This document shows positions 37,921 through 48,614 of a stretch of 64,000 nt of DNA, piece after piece. The DNA is from Rostratula benghalensis. Taxonomy: Eukaryota > Chordata > Aves > Charadriiformes > Rostratulidae. Position 1 is the stretch's first letter; each line of letters opens with the position of its first letter. The stretch spans positions 102,830 through 166,829 of the forward strand of contig VXAI01000199.1 of NCBI GenBank assembly GCA_013399305.1. Direction: 5' to 3'. The notes under the pieces were generated by a model that was not told the origin of the DNA, ran no database searches, and saw nothing but the letters and a program-made list of their open reading frames with translations. Position numbers and translations under genes: made by a program.

Positions 37921-40542
37921 GGCTCCCATTTCTCCTGCCAGCAAGTTCAGTATCAGTAGGAAAGTAACTGGAGGAAGCAGGTCTTTACCAGCAAATTAGT
38001 AGACCAGAATGACTTGAAGAAAGTGGAGAGGAAATATCACCAGACCACAGGAAGTTCAGAGACTGGTAAGTGGTCAAGGTCATCATGCCAATGTAAACAT
38101 TGACAGGGTTAAATATAACATGCATAACAATTTATAACTGTGTTCATGGCTTTTTTTAAACCACAGAGAAACAAGCACAAAACCTAAAAAAGAAACAAAC
38201 CACCAAGCCTGACTATCCCTGTATTTGAATTATTTTCTTTAAAAGTCGCTTCTCAATGAAAGCTGCACTTAATCACAGTTCTTGAAATTCCTTTTTAGAT
38301 AGTTCACATGAGATATGTCAAATGGGAGAGGACAAGTTTAATAGAATTAAGATGAGAAAAATGTGTTCACGTTTCTGTGTGCATCTCCTATGAATCCCAC
38401 TCTGGATCTCATCACCAAACTCGTTTGCTAATAGAAAGGTCAGCCCAAATCCCGTCCACTGCACATACATTTTTTCCAGAAGTATTCTCTGCAGACCATA
38501 TGCTACAAACATGCAAAGCAATAAATCATTATTTTTAAGTTAAAGCCACTCAATGCTTTAAAAATATTGTACTATTAGTAAGGACGTACTTAAGACTGCT
38601 GTGTTTTCACATCTGTGTATATCATCGTACAAAATCTATTTCAACTGCTTTGAAGATTGAACAATCATCATTTTTACCAACATTAGTTTCTCTGAATAAA
38701 AATAGAGGTTTGCATTAATGGTAAGCCTATGGTGCATCTGGCCAAAGGCTGTAGCAGGACAAGTAGGAACAAGCAGTATCCAACACAGCAAGAACCACAA
38801 AGGTTCTTGCTCTGATCCTATTGTGAACAGCAAAACATGTAACAATATAGATGGTGAGTGACTGCATTTCATTCAACAGCAGTACTCAGACAAGCTGGCC
38901 GGTATTATCAGCACCATTTTACAGATAGGGGATTGATGTGCAAATGAATCAGAAAGATTCCCCTGAAATAAAAGTGACTTGCCCAGGAACACACCATTTG
39001 AACAGACCCCAGGAAAAAAAATTCCATTTGCTCTGGGTGCCTAAGTAGGGATTTGCTGAGATAAGAGGTACCCAGAATGCAAAATTCAATGCAGTGTGCA
39101 TCTGTTTCTGAATTGTAAGATCTAAGGTCCTCCCAAGCAATTTTATGAACAGTTTCATACAACAAATCAGTGAATCAAAAAGATACTGAGAACTGTGCAG
39201 GTGGCCACTATGGTATCTGCAACAAAAGCTCCAGAGGACAGTAGGGCAGAATATGGATGCAAGTGCTGCTCTGTGGAGTCATGCCCCACAGGGTATTTAT
39301 AAAATCTCTTTATGGGACTGTAATACAGCCACGGCACAGTCCACCACTCCACAAGGGCTTAAGCAGACTCTTCGCCTTCCTTTGAGTCAATCCAGAGTGA
39401 GACGAAGATTTTTCACAGATATCAAGCATTCCTGTTCTAAGTTGTATCAGAGTCCGCTCCTATTCTAGAGACCACAGGTCTTTCCCCTTCCTTGTTTTCT
39501 TCAGAATTGATTTAATACACAACAGCAGAAGCTCCTGGGTGGACCATAACTGTAGATTGAGGGTAGTTATTGATTCAGTTCTTAGGCTTACAATAGGTAA
39601 GCCTTAACACAAGGTGGGAGCATCTAGATTTGAAAGCTTGTGTGTTAGAGATTGTTTCTGCTTAAGTAGAGCTCATCAGCATGCCAGTGTGCTGCCTGCA
39701 CCTCATGCTTGCAGACAGACAACACTTTATCCGTATGCAAGCTGCAAGAGCACAGAGTGTTATTGGAATATTCCAAGATGGGAACTTGATACATAAAAAG
39801 CCTGCAGAAATACCAGTGAAAGCAAAATCACATACTTCACCACACCTTCAACTTTAAAAATCATTCACCTGGACGAATCATAGAACAATCAAACCCATTT
39901 TACATTACACTTTTGTGTATATGATACTGCTGCCTTTGAAATCCTCCTCCTCGATCTGCTGGCAAAGTCAAGGTTAAAGTAAGGTAGTTACTGCCCTCTT
40001 TCTACCTATTAGTGTAGAAAAGAGGTGTGATAGGAACTGTGAAACAAACCGCAAGTTTGTCCAGACAAATTACTGTGAAGGCCAAGGATAAGGTATTTCA
40101 AAGGTCACTGCAAAATACTTGGCTGAAGTTATTTTAACAAATGCGCATTCTTCGTGTTTGTTACTCATCTGAGCCAAGTACTTATACAGAACATCTCAGA
40201 TTTCTAAAAGCAAGCTCCCAGTTTTCCCACTTGCAAGAATTGAATCAGGACTCACACACTAAAACTATTAAAAACAATGTAAGTACTGATATCTCTAAGG
40301 TATAGAAGCCTGTCTTTTTTTTTTATTACTTGCAGCCACAGTTAAAGATTTACGCTGTCTACACTACACAATGCACTCTTCTGCAAAGTCTCCCGCAGCT
40401 ACAGGAAACTAGTCCAAGAAAGATATTTCTTCCTACTGGCAGCTCTGTTCAGGAAAGCTTACTATATTATTATAGAAGGAAAATTGTGCTGCCCTTAACA
40501 GCTGTCTCACCTGGCCTGTTAGTTATAAATAGCTTGTTATAC

Positions 40543-40632
40543 AGTCCTAGAAACTAGGATATAGATAGACTATATATAGACTATCTATCTAGATAAGCTA
40601 TATATAGCTAGCCAGCTATATAGTCCTAGAAA
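40543..40632. repeat. AT-rich palindromic segment with flanking direct repeats
   Basis: AGTCCTAGAAA occurs at 40543-40553 and 40622-40632. Between the copies lies a TATA/CTAT-rich stretch of overlapping short inverted repeats, including the perfect 14-bp palindrome AGCTATATATAGCT at 40596-40609. It resembles a short, hairpin-prone simple-sequence region. No known element was recognised. Confidence 0.6.
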
Positions 40633-41137
40633 TAGTAATTTAGAGAATAATTCATTTCCCTGTTTGTCAGTTTTGGATGGGAAGTCAGAGAGTGGGAGGG
40701 CAGTGTTCACTGCATTCCTATTTCTCCACTGCCTGTACACATTTTGAAGGGAGGATACTACTCTAATTAGGTGTTGCTGTCCATCCACTCTGTATCTGCC
40801 TAAGTAGCCAGGCAAAGTGCAATGCAATACCAACTCGATTAGCTTTCAACAAACTAATCGTGTAATACTGGCCATCTCCCATAATAAACTTGAGAGCCTT
40901 ACCAGGGAAAAATTGCTAGAATGATTACATTTTAGGCTAACAAAGCCCACCATATCCAGTAGCCACAATTAACATCTCATACACTTCACAGTGTTCCTGT
41001 GAGGCATCTACCTCCTCCCTGTTTACTGTTTAAAGTCTTGAATTTCACAATCTCCAAAAATGAGGGTGGGAGGAGAACATGCTTAGTACACAGAATAACA
41101 GGGAGTTTATGCTTTAGTACTTCTTCCTTGCACTTAC

Positions 41138-41555
41138 CTACACTTGTAGGAAATATATTCTCATTGTTGATTTGCACCTCAATCCAGTCCATGAGAAGAT
41201 TCATATATTGGGGTGCTGGCAATGCTGTGGGCTTCTTGTACTTCATGTCGTCCTGCCACCGGTACTCATACTTAGGGCCTCCAGACATCACTGGGCAGGT
41301 CCTCTCTGTGCAGAACTCACAGATAGTTCCATAAATGAGGTTGATCCTATTGAAGAAGTCAACAACATGGACAGCCACCCAGTCATTTTGGTCTTCTCCA
41401 GTGGGCAGCTGCACAGCTGCTTTCAAGTCCACGCCTGAGTTGAGGGAGGCCTGTGCTCGTTTGTGAAGTTCAAACCTCTGGGTTCCAGGTTCAAACTTAC
41501 GTTTTGGGCGGAAAGTCTTATCTTTATTAAAGACTTGCTTGAGTGCTATGGACAT
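41138..41555 (-). CDS. MOB3B: MOB3B first coding exon (codons 1-139 plus one base)
   Basis: The exon encodes the N-terminal two thirds of MOB kinase activator 3B, starting at the ATG complementary to 41553-41555 ([20 protein letters not shown]). An upstream in-frame ATG is not used, because it lies beyond the likely splice acceptor. The protein shows the basic KTFRPKRK segment, the [20 protein letters not shown] helix and [10 protein letters not shown]. Cys82 and Cys87 in that segment match the zinc-binding cysteines of the MOB1 fold and pair with His164 and His169 in the next exon. [14 protein letters not shown] and the [11 protein letters not shown] helix follow. The exon ends at TAG|GTAAGT after the first base of codon 140, in phase with 12452-12654. 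The start residues SIALK and the CEFCTER segment identify MOB3B rather than MOB3A. The product is a small intracellular adaptor linked to MST-family kinases. No frame breaks are seen. Confidence 0.96.
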
Positions 41556-41573
41556 GTCTGCTAATCTTCTGTT
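41556..41573 (-). other. MOB3B: MOB3B 5' UTR part of the first coding exon
   Basis: Eighteen bases lie between a likely acceptor (TTGCTGCAG|AACAG) and the start codon. The upstream sequence is only moderately pyrimidine-rich, so the acceptor is a reasoned choice. The remaining 5' UTR and the promoter must lie upstream, in or beyond the corrupted region. Confidence 0.65.
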
Positions 41574-44500
41574 CTGCAGCAATTTGCAGAAAAGCACACC
41601 TGCGATTTAATGCAGGTATGTGAGAACAGTTGCTCCCTATCACAGGTCCTCCAGGCCCTTTTTTTTTCCTCAGAGAAGCACGTATCAGCTTCAGAGCAGT
41701 TTAACAGTTCTTCCTCTTGAAAGCCTCCTGGAAAGCCTTCATGTGCCTAAGGATATAGAAATAATACACATTAGTGGTAAGCTAAGTATGGCCCTATCAG
41801 TTTGTTACTGTTTTACCATCATTTTCTAGTAATTATGAGCTGAAAAGCAAATATATAACAACCTAGACTTAAAAACTGGAAAACCCCTAACCTTTTGAAC
41901 ATTTAAAGCAAAACAAAAAAAAAAAAAAGTCTACTTTCTTAAAGTATTAAGGAATTAACTTTTGTTCTCTTTCAATATTTACCCAGAGAGAGCTTCTTAA
42001 ATTATCATAAAGATGGGAATTCAATAAATCTTGTCTAATCTTCACATCTTTAGATAATTTTTAAACCAAACTTTTAATTTTGTTGCATTTTTACTGTGAC
42101 TGCATACCATACATAATGCATGTATAAATTTAATAAACAAATGTAGTATAGTATATGACAATGTAGAAGTCTTATGTATCTGCTCCTAAAGGGACTGATG
42201 GTGCCTCTAAGCATTCACCACAGGTTCCGTGCTCTTCTCTGTAGGAAAGAAATCTCCAAACAAGATTTTTCCATATTTGTTCTCTATTTTTAATTAATGA
42301 GGTATTTATTTTTACAAACCTTATAGAACCTAGATTAGAGTGAAACCTACAGTATTGCATAGCACTAATCCATGTTTCCCACAGAAATTCATGGAGATTG
42401 TTATTTTTCTTGATTCACCTTCAGGAATTCAGTAGTGGTCTTAATTATATATTGGACTGTGCAGGGTAAATAGAAAGCAACAGTGAAGCTGCCACTTTAT
42501 AGCTCCATTCATCTTCTCTACAAGGGGACACTTGGCTTTGTCATTTTTACAAAAGGAAAAGCATTGACTTTGTGTTGTTCCATCTAACTTACTCTGGCAA
42601 CAAAGAATGGCTTTGACAGCCCATCTGACAGAAAAAAATTAAGTACTGCATTAGAACTTTGTTCTTTTACATGCAAAAGAGTATTATCATCAGGAAAGGC
42701 AGGCAACTAGTAGGTGATAAGAGTAGCTGGGAGCAACCTCAATTACACATTTGGTTTAGTACTAAAGGTTTTAGGAGCAAAGACAGAAAGTAAACATTTC
42801 ATGCTGTGCATTATTTAAACAAATTAATGAAGTATATTTAAAATTTGCACAGCACTACAAAAAACATTCCCTATCTGTGGTGGATGAATTCTCATCATGA
42901 GATTACATATGATCCACTGTTTCCCTTAACAGAAATCATGTCCAAGAAAATTTTACTAGGTTGTGTGCAGAAAGTGCTACGTTCTTCTAAAGACAATTGC
43001 CCAAAACTTTGCTGAGGGCCAGAAATGAAGAGAAAAAAAGCTTGTTTTTACTTAAGCACCACAAGAAAGCAATATGTATCAAAGCAAAGAAAAATCTGGT
43101 GTACTAGATCTCATCTCCATGCAACAGAATTTAAGTGCTATAGAAAAGTCCTCTCCCAAATAGCTGAAAGATCAGCATCCAGCTAAGTTGCCAGCAACCA
43201 GCAGCTAAACTAAAGCAGCAGAGAAATGCCTGTTTTTCCTTTTGCTGATGGCAAAATGGAGAGATACTCCAGTCATGAGCTTATAAACAGTTATTCTTTC
43301 TGTGCCAGCAAAATACAAAGAGTTCAGTACATGAACTCCAAGGACTCTATTGTCATATCTGACGTGCCCCTTGGAGGGGGGCATGTTCAAAAACAGAGAT
43401 CTTGAATGTTCAAATCCCAAGATCCTTAAACCTGACAAAGGTCAGGGAAAGAAGACTTTAAACAAAACTAGACTGGGAACAATTTAGTTAAGTGTTCTTG
43501 GCAGGAAATGAAGGCACTTTAAAGAAACAACTTTTCCCAACAGTCTGTTGTTTGTTACTAAGACCCATAACCTGCAGCTCTCAAAGGCTCTCTGGCAGTC
43601 AGCTGTTTATGTAAAAGCCTTTCAAAGAATAGGTGAGTAGTAACTGCACAGACCGAGCTTGTGACTGACACACTTTAAGGTGGCACGGAGCCAACGTCCC
43701 AGTTTGCAATAATAAGGATGTTAGCTCCAGAGTTCTACAGCTCAAGTAACTCATTTTTTCTCACTTTAATATACCTGGCACTCTTATGTGGCTACTTTGA
43801 CTCTCTTTCTCCCCTGTAAATATTGTCTAGAACACTGAAGGAGTTTTTATTTAAAACAACAAGCTGAGCACCAAATAAAAAACATCTTCAAAAGTCACAT
43901 TTTGAAGCACAATACTCACAGCTGTTAAACCTTTTCCAAGAAAAATAGAAGACACTGTATTTTATAAGCTATTTTCTACTGAATGGGCAAATATAATTAA
44001 TCACATTAAATACGTAATCTGCCCACTCCTCTCCATACATTCAGTAAGTGTGTATAAAACCAAGTAATGCAGACAAAAAGCAAACAAAACACTCAGCAAA
44101 CAACTCCGTATCTCAAGTCTGTGTACCAGGAGTCACATGTCAAAATGGTCTGTGGAATTACACCTATACCATGGTCAAATACAACTGAAAGACTAATCCA
44201 AAAGAGTATTCTACTATGAAGCCATATGAAACTGTTCTTTAACATACCAAGGCAGAATCAGAACAAACAAGAATTTCCTAGACATTTTGTGTCCGGAGAG
44301 CCTGCTGTTCAGCATCTTGCAATGAAGGGTAAGGCTCTTCCTCTTTCATCTTTCCATCACTTTCCACAATACAAAACTACATGCTATCTTTGCAAAGCTG
44401 GACTGTAGAACCTCACTTAGAGACTAAGCTCTACTAAGAGCTGATTTTTTTCCTTTCTCTTAAAATGTTAGTGAAGGCTGTGTAAAGCGAGGGGATGGAT

Positions 44501-44814
44501 AGACTTGTTTTCTTGTGCATTTTCCTGAATAACAACACAAAATAGGGAAGTGTATGACCTGAATTTCACAGAAATAATGCAGTTAATCAGACCTCTGAAA
44601 TACGTTTTGCTTCCTGCTTCCTGAGGGTATTTACTATCTAATTAACTCATCTCCACTCAAAAGCTAACAGAAATGAATGAAGAAATATACAAGAATTTTG
44701 AGACGTACCTCCTTACCTCTGAAACACATCGCTTTCCTGAAGGTTAAATAGCTGCCCTTAGTCCCCACACACAAGCAACCCGCTCAGTTAGGCTTTTCTA
44801 CACAGTTACAGACA
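41574..44814 (-). other. MOB3B upstream intron, intact part
   Basis: This is ordinary AT-rich sequence upstream of the first coding exon on the minus strand. I see no repeat element, exon or RNA gene. Short A-runs occur, but none follow the 49-bp period found right of the gap. It ends at the assembly gap. Confidence 0.7.
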
Positions 44815-44988
44815 NNNNNNNNNNNNNNNNNNNNNNNNNNNNNNNNNNNNNNNNNNNNNNNNNNNNNNNNNNNNNNNNNNNNNNNNNNNNNNNNNNNNNN
44901 NNNNNNNNNNNNNNNNNNNNNNNNNNNNNNNNNNNNNNNNNNNNNNNNNNNNNNNNNNNNNNNNNNNNNNNNNNNNNNNNNNNNNNNN
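44815..44988. other. Assembly gap, 174 N
   Basis: A run of undetermined bases joining two contigs. Its length is probably an estimate. Sequence to the left is normal; sequence to the right carries the A8 comb from its first row. Confidence 1.
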
Positions 44989-45523
44989 GGAGATTAAACA
45001 CAGACAAAAAAAATTTGGATCCTTCAAAAAAAAAAGCTAATGGGAAAGCTCTAGAAAAAAAATTTGGGCTTTTAAAAAAAAATTACTGCTTAGGCAATAA
45101 AGTAAAAAAAATTAATGGTGAGAAAAAAAAACCTCTGCTTTGGACTGAATCACTAAGCCAGTGCAGGAACTCATTCATCATTAGACTTCCAACATGCTGC
45201 TAAAAAAAATTTGAATCAACAAAAAAAAATGAAAGGTTTGCCATTCCATCAAAAAAAACGTACTGTCAATAAAAAAAACATAGTGTTGTACTTACAAAAA
45301 AAAAAAACTGCTTCAAAATAAAAAAAAATTAGCAAAAAAAAAACCTTAAAAAAAAACCTTAACAATAAAAAAAAAACAAAACCTCTTGATTAGATAGAAA
45401 AAAAATGCCGGATGGCAAAAAAAAAGGGGTTTTGGTTGACAAGTTCAAAAAAAACCATTGACACGTAAAAAAAACTCATAAAGTCAGCTGTATCGAAAAA
45501 AAAATCAAAAGAAACAAAAAAAA

Positions 45524-46090
45524 CAAGTCAAGGGAGGTGATTCTACCACACTCTGGTGAGACACCACCTAGAGTGGAGTCCAACTCCAGGGTCAAAAAAA
45601 AAATAAGGACATGAAAAAAAAGGAGCAGGTCCAGTGGAGGGCAAAAAAAATGATCAGAGGGCAAAAAAAACTCTCCTATGAGGACAGGCTGAAAAAAAAG
45701 AGCTTATTCAGAAAAAAAAAGAGAAGGCTCCACAGAGACCAAAAAAAAGCCTTCCAGTGCAAAAAAAATCCCACAGCAGATGGGGAAGGAAAAAAAAGAT
45801 CAGTGAGTAAAAAAAAACTTCCTGTGATCAATGTATCAAAAAAAAAGGTTTTAGACTGAAAAAAAAGAGATTTAGACTAGATATAGGAAAAAAAACTTCA
45901 CTGTGAGAAAAAAAAGACACTGGAACAGGTTGTCCAAAAAAAAAGTGGCTGCCCTGAAAAAAAAGGTGTTCAAGGCCAGGTTGGAAAAAAAAATGAGCAA
46001 CCTGGAAAAAAAAGAGGTGCTCCTGCCCAGGGCAAAAAAAAAGGAACTACATGAAAAAAAAATCCCTTCCAATCCAAACCATTAAAAAAA
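45524..46090 (+). repeat. CR1 LINE 3' fragment, overwritten by the A8 comb
   Basis: Between A8 blocks the text reads as CR1 on the plus strand: GGAGGTGATTCTACCACA, CTCTGGTGAGACACCACCTA, GGAGCAGGTCCAGTGGAGGGC, CTCTCCTATGAGGACAGGCTG, GAGAAGGCTCCACAGAGACC, GACACTGGAACAGGTTGTCC, GGTGTTCAAGGCCAGGTTGG and TCCCTTCCAATCCAAACCATT. The intact pieces are spaced exactly as in unbroken CR1 copies. The 82-codon open frame here arises from the A blocks. Confidence 0.93.
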
Positions 46091-48075
46091 ATTTAAATCA
46101 TTGAAAAAAAAACTTGGCTTCCTGGCCACCACAAAAAAAACCATGACTATTTAAAAAAAACAAGAATGAGAAACACTCTCAAAAAAAAAGTCCCAGTTGG
46201 TAAAAAAAAAGTTACTTCAGATATGAAACAAAAAAAAAAATGCTGTGGTAAAAAAAAAATTGGATGACAACTCTCATATAAAAAAAATGGTACAGTAGCA
46301 AAAAAAACCTTCCATGTAAAATTGACTAAAAAAAAAAGATATTTTGCAAAAAAAAATTATATCAGTAATGCTAGCCAAACTCCTCTTGACTTAAACCTGT
46401 GTCAAAGGCAAGAGAAATTGGCTTCTAAAAAAAAATGACAGATACCAAAAAAAAAATGGTGTGTAAAGAATGGTGAAAAAAAACCAGGTGTTTTGAAAAA
46501 AAACATACAAAGCAAGTGTTCTGGAAAAAAAACTGTACTAGGTTAAAAAAAAATGTCTTTCTTGGTGTGGGAAAAAAAAAAACTCCTCCCAACAAAAAAA
46601 ATTCTAATCTTTCTTTTCAGAGAAAAAAAATTCTGAAGATGAAAAAAAAATACCAACGGCTTTTCCTGAATAACTATTCCATAGTGTGAGCAATGCAGTT
46701 TGGTGAATTCCCTTGCAGGCAAAAAAAAGCGTAAGGATGGAAAAAAAAGACTCAGAGATGATCTCAAACAAAAAAAACACAAGCTTCATAAAAAAAATCA
46801 GCACCACAGAAATCAATGAAAAAAAAAATCTTATGCAGAAAAAAAAACATATTGAGACAGTAAATCAAAAAAAAATCAGGTACACCAAAAAAAAAGGTTT
46901 GAGGTAAAACAGAAGAAAAAAAAAGTTCAGTAATTTAAAAAAAAATCTGGGCATCTTCTAACTAAAAAAAAAATGAAATTAACAGAAAAAAAAGCAGAAA
47001 CTGCTCACTCTCAGAAAAAAAAAATCAGATTATGAAAAAAAATGGTATGCAGGGAGGCTTTTGCTTATGCTGATTGCTATAACAACTAAGGTCAGGCAAT
47101 CTAGTTATTTGCAAAAAAAAAAGGCTGGAAGAAAAAAAAAGTACAGAGGTCACACCTGTGGAAAAAAAAGGACAGGACAGGAAAAAAAAGCATGACCAAT
47201 GGGGTATTCCAAAAAAAATGTCCCAAGGTCAAAAAAAAAGCTGAGGGATCAAAGGGACAAAAAAAAATCTTCATTGGCCAAAAAAAAAGGAGGATCCTGT
47301 CTGTTCATAAAAAAAAGATCCCGATCTGAAAAAAAACGACTCCAGATCTGGAATTCAAAAAAAAACTGTCACCGCATAAAAAAAAGGACTTTTACCTGTG
47401 CCTGCTAAAAAAAAGACCATCATCCTAAAAAAAAGATATGGTTTTGTATATACTGAAAAAAAAAAAAAAAATATTAAAAAAAAATTTATCAATATTTTCA
47501 ATAAAAAAAAAAAGTTTTTTTCTAAAAAAAAAAATCTCTTTATCTCTTCCTCTAAAAAAAAGGAGAAGGGCAGAAAAAAAAGGGGAAAGCATCTGTCATT
47601 CCAAAAAAAAAACTTGACCAAAAAAAAAAAACCAAGTCAACATATGTAAATAAAAAAAAAGTCTTACCCATAAAAAAAATACTGAAAAAACCACCCACAA
47701 AAAAAAAAACACTATAATCAAAAAAAAATCTGAGTCACTGCTGAGTTAAAAAAAAAATTTATCATTTCAAAAAAAAATTTCTATTAAAATCACAGGTAAA
47801 AAAAAAGTTAAATGACACAAAAAAAATAAACACAGACCTTTCATCAAAAAAAAAAACTAAGCATTATAAAAAAAATAGAGGGTTGCTGAGAAGCTAAAAA
47901 AAAAAATTGCAATTTTAAAAAAAAAGGCACTGAGGATATATGACTAAAAAAAAACCAAACACATAAAAAAAAACTGAAATCCAAGCCTGCATCAAAAAAA
48001 AATTACATTCTTTAAAAAAAAAGTCTCTGTTTTGAGCACCAGCAAAAAAAAATCCAAAGCCAGAAAAAAAATGTA

Positions 48076-48614
48076 GGAAAGCACATTTTTGATCCAATTC
48101 TCATTGAGGTCCAACACTTTGTAGGCTTCTCATGTTTGGCTTCATGCAAGCCAAATTTGTATCAAGTTTGTCCATACAAGGGCCATTTCACTACAGATAC
48201 TACAGCAAATACATTATGTGGAGGCACATACACATACTATGCTCCATTCTGATTGAGCAAATGTACACTTTCTACTTCCAGGCTCAGGACTGAGAGCTAG
48301 TATTATACTATACAATGAACAGGTTCTCTTTTTAACACACTGAAGTATGAAGAATGAGTCAGCATGGAAATGCCTGTCCTGTAATCTGAAAACGCTTTCC
48401 TATTTACAAAGCAAAAATCAGCCAAGTAGGAACGATAACATTTCTTGTATCTATTTACATACTTAAATTTATGCACTTTGGCTAAGTTTTACCTGAAATC
48501 ACAAGGAAAAAAAATATGCAATTATCTGTATTTATAGTGAAAACTTCATGATGCAAGAAGACATTCTTCATGGGGAAAAAAACCTCCCCTTACTTGTACA
48601 CAGAAAGATTAAGA
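48076..48614. other. Eleven consecutive uncorrupted 49-bp rows
   Basis: This 539-bp island inside the corrupted contig has no A8 blocks at the predicted positions. It reads as normal AT-rich intronic DNA with no gene or repeat that I recognise. The natural A-run at 48577-48583 is off the grid. The comb resumes at 48632 in the original phase. Confidence 0.9.

Larger units (their letters stand above)
12655..41137 (-). other. MOB3B: MOB3B intron, 28,483 bp
   Basis: The intron is bounded by a TAG|GTAAGT donor at its right end and a CACAG| acceptor at its left end, and splits the Gly140 codon after its first base. It is AT-rich and holds CR1 fragments at 24.7, 26.3-28.05, 29.2, 36.2 and 37.4-37.9 kb. 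It also holds an ERVL-type LTR near 20.1-20.7 kb, a solo LTR at 34.2-34.6 kb, a 42-bp tandem duplication at 32.6 kb, and A-runs at 14895-14912, 21559-21580 and 29199-29215. The stretches 12.7-20.0, 20.7-24.6, 29.4-32.6 and 37.9-41.1 kb show nothing else that I recognise. Open frames inside are short and lack known domains. Confidence 0.9.

Noticed and set aside
44798..45027. Reading frames spanning the gap
   Set aside because: They consist mostly of undetermined residues over N bases.
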